A program made the translations under genes and the position numbers. Positions 57,354 through 64,000 of a DNA stretch of 64,000 nt are shown in pieces. The notes beneath the pieces are model-generated. The model saw only the letters and a list, made by a program, of their open reading frames with translations, was not told where the DNA came from and searched no databases. Each line of letters opens with the position of its first letter. Position 1 is the first letter of the stretch. The stretch is from Zarea fungicola (Eukaryota; Ascomycota; Sordariomycetes; Hypocreales; Cordycipitaceae), in NCBI GenBank assembly GCA_900169235.1, contig FWCC01000192.1, positions 124,001 through 188,000 on the forward strand. The letters run 5' to 3'.

Positions 57354-58194
57354 GCGCCTTGCCTGCTCTGGCCCACAACTACCAGTTGCTTGAGGGGCAT
57401 ACAACTTCCTCTGCATTGACGTGCAATCTTGAATGAATAGCGTTGTTAATTGCCGTTTGCCCAACAACTGCTATGGGCTCGTGCTGGGCTTGTCGCGTGG
57501 GAAAAGTTTGTCCGTAGTCGGGATATGATTCATGCTGCTATGTTCTAAATTTCGGCATCTACAAATGTTAGACTATGGGATATGAATCTCCTTTGTTTCT
57601 TATACCGCCAGTTCTATGACTTCTTAAGTACAGTTCATAGCTGGAAATGGAGAGAATTAAAAAATAAATAAAAAATATATACTGGCCTAGGTTGCCAACC
57701 TTTCCATAATTGATGATCCGACTTCTGCACTGTCACATTACGATCGTAGCAGAGCCGCTAAACGATACGAAAAAAAAATTATCTTATTTGTATACAGCGC
57801 GTATGGCTAGAATCGAGTCGAGAATACGTATACCGATAGTTTAATGCCCCTTATTCTTTTTTTTCCCAGGCGTGTTGCTCTGAATCTCGCGGCAGTACAT
57901 GCATACAACAAGCGGCCGCTGCTGAGGCAAAAATTCACCATCCTGCCTTATTCGGGTGGGCCAACCACCCTCCATTCGCAACTGCGTCCTACAGCTTTGA
58001 TCCAGCATGGAAATACAGCAGTGGCTCAAATAGTTTTGAAAGAATATTGCATCAAGGAAATCAATATTGGATTTGGCGCAACTTATGGAAATCAGTGAGC
58101 GCGACTAGTCTCGCGGTGCTGATTCGTGTCGTCCTCTTGCAGTGCTTTCACCACGCTCAACTCTCCAGTAGATGCGGCACTTCAGTTCCCTGAC
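57354..58194. other. Intergenic between eIF5A and RRN7
   Basis: AT-rich 3' UTR of eIF5A and promoter of RRN7. ORFs on both strands at 57841-58098 overlap in conflicting frames and look random. Nothing else seen. Confidence 0.6.
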
Positions 58195-60051
58195 ATGAGC
58201 GAGGCACGCGATTTACGGCGTATGCCGCGCGGTGAGCGATGCCCAGAATGTGGCAGCCAGAAATACTATCTTCAAGATGGCATGCGGTACTGCGCTCGTG
58301 GTCATCAGATCGAGGTAGCCAGTGATATTAGGCATGTGCGCTTCAGTCATACTCAACTAACAATGCTTCCTCTTCTCAGGGTTTTATTCAATTCGATGTC
58401 GGCGATGAGGAGGAAGCCGGATTGATGGGAAATGTTTCGAGGAAACAAAGGACGGTCAGAGAAAAGGAACGGAGACAGCTCACTGGTGAGGCAGGCAAAC
58501 TACTCTACCTCGAAGCACTCCAGCTGCTGCTGCGCAAGCAGATTTTATGGCTCATACGAGAAAAATGTCATAGGGAAGAGCTAGAGACTGTGGTACGGGA
58601 CCTGTGGGATTTGCGCATTCGCGGGGCGACAGCCCTTGGCCATGGCAGTGATGCTACGGCCGGTTCCGAGGACATCCTGGAAATATTCAGCTCCCAACCT
58701 GCTGTGGTTGAAACGACGATACAAACCTGGACTTCACGGTCTAAGGCGCAAAGCTGGAGTGCAGACCGTGGTCTCAGTTGGCCAGTGCCAAAAATGAGTG
58801 ACACGCTGGCGCTTTGTTACCTCGGCTGTTATCTGTTGAGGATACCAACACGTTTAGGCGAGCTAATAAAGTGGGCGAATGATTTTCATTTCCCGTACAG
58901 ACATGCAGTAAGTTGGTCTTCTATGGTTGATACCACAGTCATTCCATACTGACACAGCTCCAAGTTTCAGGGGTTCCCCAAGGAAGTGCAGGAGCGAATG
59001 CCATCTGTTTATATTAAACTGTTAAAAAGTCCTATACGATCTCCATTGGGAGGCTCTGAGGTATATTCTGGAGTTATGGACTTGGCATGCTCATATTTCC
59101 TCAATTACCATATGACCTTTCCCGATCTAAACTATGTGCCCATGCTGGTTCAGTATACCAAAATGTTGGCATTGCCAGGTCGGTGGGTTCCTTCAACCAG
59201 TACAACGTATGCGTATTGACATGCAATAGTGGAATCAATAGTTACTGTCAGACGACTATGTAATGTTCTCGGCTATCGATTTCATCTACCAGTACAAAGC
59301 CGCAGAGTTTATCCACTTCATAGCCCCGAGATCAGGCTTGTTGCTCTGCTTATTGTCGCGACAAAATTGTGTTTCCCGTTCAGCGGCGGAAACATCATGA
59401 TAGCGGCGAATGATGGTTTAGTTCTACCATCATTTAACTGGAGTATTTGGCAAACTGCTAAGGGTCAAGCGATTGGCGACACACCACGAACATTTGATAA
59501 TGTAACGCCTAGGGAAGTGGCCAGCATGACCGACGACGACTTGAATGGTTACTTTCGCCACATTTCAAGCTTTCTAGAGAAGAAAAGTAAGCTAAATATT
59601 GACTGAATTGGAGATCTCAAAACCTAATGCTTTCACAGATACAAATCCGGTCACGAACTTTTTTCCGATAGAGCCCGAACCTTCGCCGGAGCGTGTGCAG
59701 ACTGAGCCAACTATTGAAGAAATAGACGGCATGGCGCGTGCAGTCTTGAAGGATGCCATAGGGGTGCCAGACGAATCAGAAGACTCAAATAATTTCATAT
59801 ATGAGGCATATCGCAAAGTCGAAGACCTCCCACCGACAGCGAAAACATTCTACAGTGCTTTGAGTAAGTTTTGTTCGCTGATAGCGCCAACAGCGAACTC
59901 TTTTCGCCATATGAGATTTTCACTGAAGAAACTACTGACTCATTTGCGTTCAGGCGCAGCTGCTGATATCTCCCTCGATACCATGGTACATGCGGTATAC
60001 ATGCTTGAGCAAGCGATTGTTGCATGGCAAAAGGCAGAAGGGAATCAGTGA
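58195..60051 (+). CDS. rrn7: RNA polymerase I core factor subunit Rrn7 (TFIIB-like)
   Basis: TFIIB-related subunit of the RNA polymerase I core factor (TAF1B in mammals). Five exons, 58195-58314, 58380-58907, 58971-59178, 59230-59586 and 59639-60051, encode 541 aa with consistent phases. The N-terminal zinc ribbon RCPECGSQKYYLQDGMRYCARGHQIEG uses a CxxC...CxxxH ligand set, as in Rrn7. A basic linker (NVSRKQRTVREKERRQLTGE) leads to the first cyclin-like fold (LLYLEALQLLLRKQILWLIR; MSDTLALCYLGCYLLRIPTR; GELIKWANDFHFPYRHAFPK) and the second (IVTVRRLCNVLGYRFHLPVQ; EIRLVALLIVATKLCFPFSG). The C-terminal extension is helical. It would function with Rrn11, encoded at the left end of the window, and Rrn6, which is not here. 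Confidence 0.9.
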
Positions 60052-60449
60052 AAAATGATCAGTAAAGTATTTGCATATTGAATAAAGATACCCTTTCAAT
60101 AGTCCCTACTTTCACACACCACTTAAAACGAACTACATACAATGAATTATGTACTTCATTCACTTACATGGTGCACTGCAAAAGAACAAATTTAAACCCA
60201 CACTCCAGGATTGGAACAGGGCACCTAAATCTGCACAGGGAATCTTGCCCAAAGCTGTCGGGCCACAAAACCAAGGTGTGGGGGCGCACATTTGCAGGTT
60301 CGGTAAAAAAAGAAATACAGTGTAGTCACGTGAGACCTGGGCAGACCTAGGGTTTTTGGAGTATTTGCACCTTTGCGCCCCACCAAATACGCTGCGCAGT
60401 TCAAGCCTTTGAAACTTCTCATCGTCAAACGTCACAGAAATCAGTGAAG
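60052..60449. promoter_or_regulatory. Promoter and 5' UTR of ubiquitin-L40
   Basis: CACGTG at 60327-60332 is a Cbf1-type E-box. TAGGGTTT at 60348-60355, which is AAACCCTA on the other strand, is a Tbf1/telo-box-type motif. They are 15 bp apart and about 95 bp before the first splice donor. This pairing is the ancestral ribosomal-protein promoter arrangement described in Candida. The remaining sequence shows no gene. Confidence 0.55.
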
Positions 60450-61287
<838 letters not shown>

Positions 61288-61969
61288 ATGATGCGTTATT
61301 GGACACCTTTATTGTGGGTGTATTGGCGTCTGGGTGGTTTCTGGCATTCTGACGGCAGGCTGGCGAGGATAAGAGGATGCTTCCCTGGTTCGCGAAATTA
61401 CTTCCATTTTTCCTTGTTGTTTCTACGGTAGCATCCTTGGCTCGGGCAATACGCATTCTAGACGAGGCCAATGAACTTGAAAATAAAAAAGTATAAATCA
61501 AACCCGATAATCATTTGTTTTCCTGTGACTTCGTCGAAGAGAGAGACCATGCTCATAGATTTGACCGAGTGAACGAAACGAGGGATCCACGAGACTCACG
61601 ATTATATTTACCACTTGATGCTGTTGCTCAGATTATGAGGAACATTGATGACTGATTAAGCAATTAACTAAATTGGCTGTTAGAGCGTCTGTACCGCGGA
61701 TCGTACTTGCGATCGGTACCGGCATGGCGTGTTAGTACCGGCTAAATGTCGGCCCAGCATGCGTGACGCCAGCACTTTACGTTGACCTTGCGACGACAGC
61801 TGTCCCTAGCTAACAGCTACCACTGTAAACCTTCATTGACGTTCGGTTCGGAAGTTTACATTCGCCTGTTAGCCAGAAATAAACCCTTCTTGCCTGGTGT
61901 ATGACGACACTTTACAAGCGATAAGCGAATTTCCTTTTGCGCGCATCTATCGAATAAATATATAGCGAA
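61288..61969. other. Intergenic between L40 and YIP5
   Basis: No gene seen. A 3' UTR-like region is followed by an AT-rich promoter ending AAATATATAGCGAA just before the YIP5 ATG; the TATATA there is very close to the start codon. Confidence 0.6.
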
Positions 61970-63101
61970 ATGTCCGGCTCAGGGTATGACGCCGTTGTCG
62001 ACGTGGACGATGAGGTATGTGTCGCCATATGAATGGGGGTGCAGAGAGAGAGAGCATTGAAATTAAAGTGCCGTCTTCTGGGTTTTCAAAACCAGGAGGA
62101 CACTATTCAATTCAATAGGAATTTTTCGTTTTATTTCTATGAAGCTGATGCAAACCTTCGGCACGAAAACAGGGCGACCTTGGCCACACTGACCTCCAAG
62201 AAGACGGTCTCGAATTCCACAACTCGACCTTCCAGGAGGGTGTGCACAGTGGCCGCAAGGGTGCCTCCTCTGCTGGTTTGCCTTTACCCGTGACGGCCTC
62301 GTCCTCGTCCTCCTCACAAAAGCGCTTTCTGTGGTCCATGTCCTTTTACTCCCAATTCTTCGACGTGGACACGTCGGCGGTACTGTCGCGCTGCTGGGCA
62401 GCCCTGTTCCCACGCGCCAACTTTCTCGATGTCCTCGAGGGCAACCCGGATCTGTACGGGCCGTTTTGGATCGCTACAACTGTAGTCCTGATTCTGTTCT
62501 TGGGCGGCAGCATAAGCCAGTGGCTGGCGACGAGAGGCACCGTACCTTTTGCTTATGACTTTCGTCTTCTTAGCGGTACGTGACGGTCTTTTTGTTCACG
62601 TCCCCTTTTGCGCTTCTCATTATTATTACTGCTATTTTGTTCTAACTATTGTACGTTTTTGTGCTAGGTGCTGCCGGTCTCATTTACGGATACACCCTCG
62701 TCATCCCCATTGTCCTCTTCCTTGCGCTGCGCTACTTTGGCAGCGAGCTCGCCAATCTCCTCGAGTGCTGGGCCCTGTACGGCTACGCAAACCTCATCTG
62801 GATCCCTGTCGCCTGCATCAGCTGGTCACCCATTTCCATCCTCAACTGGACGTTTGTTGCCGTCGGCTTCGGCGTTTCAGTCGCGTTCTTGCTGCGCAAC
62901 CTGTACCCGGTGTTGAGCGCCACGGACCGCCAGACGAGCAAAGTGCTGCTCATCATTGTTGTCGCGCTACACTTTGGCCTCTCACTGGCCATCAAGGTGC
63001 TCTTCTTCGCGCACGGCAGCCCCGTGGCCAAGAAGCCAGCCGAGAGTGGCGCTGGTGGCGGTGATGCTCCCGCTGGTGGTGCGATGCTCTTTCTCTTTTA
63101 A
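61970..63101 (+). CDS. yip5: Yip5/YIPF1-type Golgi membrane protein
   Basis: YIP1-domain membrane protein of the Golgi that interacts with Rab GTPases. Three exons, 61970-62014, 62173-62575 and 62668-63101, encode 293 aa. The cytosolic part carries MSGSGYDAVVDVDDE and a Ser-rich linker, then the family signature FYSQFFDVDTSAVLSRCWAA and LEGNPDLYGPFWI ahead of the first span. Hydrophobic spans: IATTVVLILFLGGSI, GAAGLIYGYTLVIPIVLFLA, YANLIWIPVACISW, LNWTFVAVGFGVSVAFLL and VLLIIVVALHFGLSLAIKVL. The phrase NPDLYGPFWI identifies the Yip5/YIPF1-2 branch rather than Yip1 or Yip4. The 158-nt first intron is the longest in the gene. The C-terminus is Gly/Ala-rich. Confidence 0.9.
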
Positions 63102-63358
63102 AGTAGGAAAAGAATGGATTTGTATGAATTATAAAAGAAATAAAGAAAAGAAAGACAACAACGGCATAGCATTTTTATGTGGGGGTTTTTTTTTCGGATT
63201 AAGTTGTCTTTTTGCTGTGTTCCCTGTTGTGCTGCCGATTTCTTGCTCATTGTTTATTTCTGTAAAACATAGATAATTCATGTCGAGTATGAGCTGTATC
63301 TTATGCTGTACAGTCATCAAACTAACAGTTGCACCAAAATTTGTACACGACACGGTTT

Positions 63359-64000
63359 TTAATATCCTCCTTTAACTTTTTCGACTGGCCCATTCTTCGC
63401 GGCCCAATCGAGCCACGAACCTGTATACTCGCCCAGGCAGTTCCAGCCCGCGTGCTTTGCCAACCCAGCCGCCGTCTTGGCGCGCACGCCAGCCTTGCAG
63501 TAAAACACCAGCGTCTTGTCCTTGGCCGGGCGTGTAAAGCCGTACATGGCCTCAAAGTCCTCCTCAGAGATGTGGAAGCTCTGCACGGCCGTTGTGATGG
63601 GGATGTTGATGGCGCCGGGAATCTTGCCAGTCTCGCGTAGCTCCATTGGTTCGCGAACGTCTATATTTTAATAAGAGAAAAAAAAAATTGGTTCAGCTTT
63701 CGTTTTCTAAACAAGATGAGAAGAAGTATATTATGCGAGGGGGTTGGAAGGTCACGTTCAAAACCAGTCTCTTCTTTTTTTATATATAATCAAAATAAAA
63801 ATAAACACTTACCGACGAAAATCACGCTCGCATCTTCACCTGTCTCGAGTTGCTTTGTAATATCCTCAAACTCCCAGCGCTTGCTGCCCGGTATCTGGCC
63901 ATCCTCCTGCTGCGTCTCCTCTGGCTTCGCGTTACCAGCAGAGTAGAAGCGCACAGCCAGAGGACCCCTTGCTGTTCTCGCTATGGCACGTGTTGTCCAG
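63359..64000 (-). CDS. Single-domain rhodanese (thiosulfate sulfurtransferase), partial
   Basis: Sulfurtransferase with one rhodanese domain, probably mitochondrial. The right window edge cuts the 5' end. Visible exons are 64000-63813 (entered in phase after one base) and 63660-63359, giving about 162 residues to the stop. The visible N-terminal part (TTRAIARTARGPLAVRFYSA) is rich in Arg and Ala and lacks acids, as in a mitochondrial presequence. The domain begins WEFEDITKQLETGEDASVIF, continues across the intron as VDVREPMELRETGKIPGAIN, and has the active-site loop FYCKAGVRAKTAA with catalytic Cys in the CKAGVR form. It ends GEYTGSWLDWAAKNGPVEKV. It resembles small yeast and human single-domain enzymes (TSTD1 type). 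The missing start should lie only a few codons beyond the edge. Confidence 0.9.

Overview
This window is nuclear DNA from a filamentous ascomycete (Pezizomycotina), most likely a Sordariomycete and probably Hypocreales. The genes carry many short introns of about 50-190 nt with GTRNGT-type donors, CTAAC-like branch sites and YAG acceptors. There is a full eukaryotic core set (UPF2, eIF5A, eIF5B, Hsp88, ubiquitin-L40, Vps52, Rrn7, Rrn11). Lineage-typical genes are also present: an assimilatory nitrate reductase with one intron, a class VI-like division III chitin synthase and a Polycomb EED homologue. The order-level placement is inference. I found no prokaryotic genes, transposase or reverse-transcriptase genes, CRISPR arrays, rRNA genes or convincing tRNA genes.

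Layout, left to right. 1-7.5 kb: the tail of an unidentified gene, RRN11, a GNAT acetyltransferase, a 2.8-kb stretch without a convincing gene, then cystathionine beta-lyase. 7.7-14 kb: EED (10 exons, minus strand) head to head with YIP4, then a RanBP1-domain Yrb2/Hba1-like protein. 14.5-20.7 kb: the HRQ1 helicase and a divergent CAX-type cation/proton exchanger. 20.9-25.5 kb: nitrate reductase (minus strand) with a promoter holding a NIT4/NirA-type palindrome and a dense AreA/NIT2 GATA cluster. 25.5-32.2 kb: UPF2 and chitin synthase. 33.4-40.1 kb: Hsp88 and eIF5B, convergent. 41.1-45.3 kb: a 1347-aa MMS1_N/CPSF160-like protein. 45.3-51.5 kb: a 6.3-kb block without a recognisable gene, rich in short palindromic TAGGTACC-like motifs. 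51.5-57.4 kb: a Gyp8/TBC1D20-like Rab GAP, VPS52 and eIF5A. 58.2-64 kb: RRN7, ubiquitin-L40, YIP5 and a rhodanese that runs off the right edge.

Functional themes are housekeeping. Two subunits of the RNA polymerase I core factor (Rrn11, Rrn7) lie at opposite ends. Translation and mRNA quality control are represented by eIF5A, eIF5B, L40 and UPF2, and Golgi/ER traffic by Yip4, Yip5, Vps52 and the TBC GAP. I saw no biosynthetic gene cluster, and no wholly new system can be claimed. The most notable signals are a start codon that appears split by an intron and followed by a 7-nt microexon in ubiquitin-L40, two GC-AG introns, the nitrate reductase control region, a lineage-specific insert in EED, and the motif-rich gene-free block.

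Exon junctions were placed by hand from splice consensus, reading-frame continuity and remembered family conservation. Nothing was aligned computationally.
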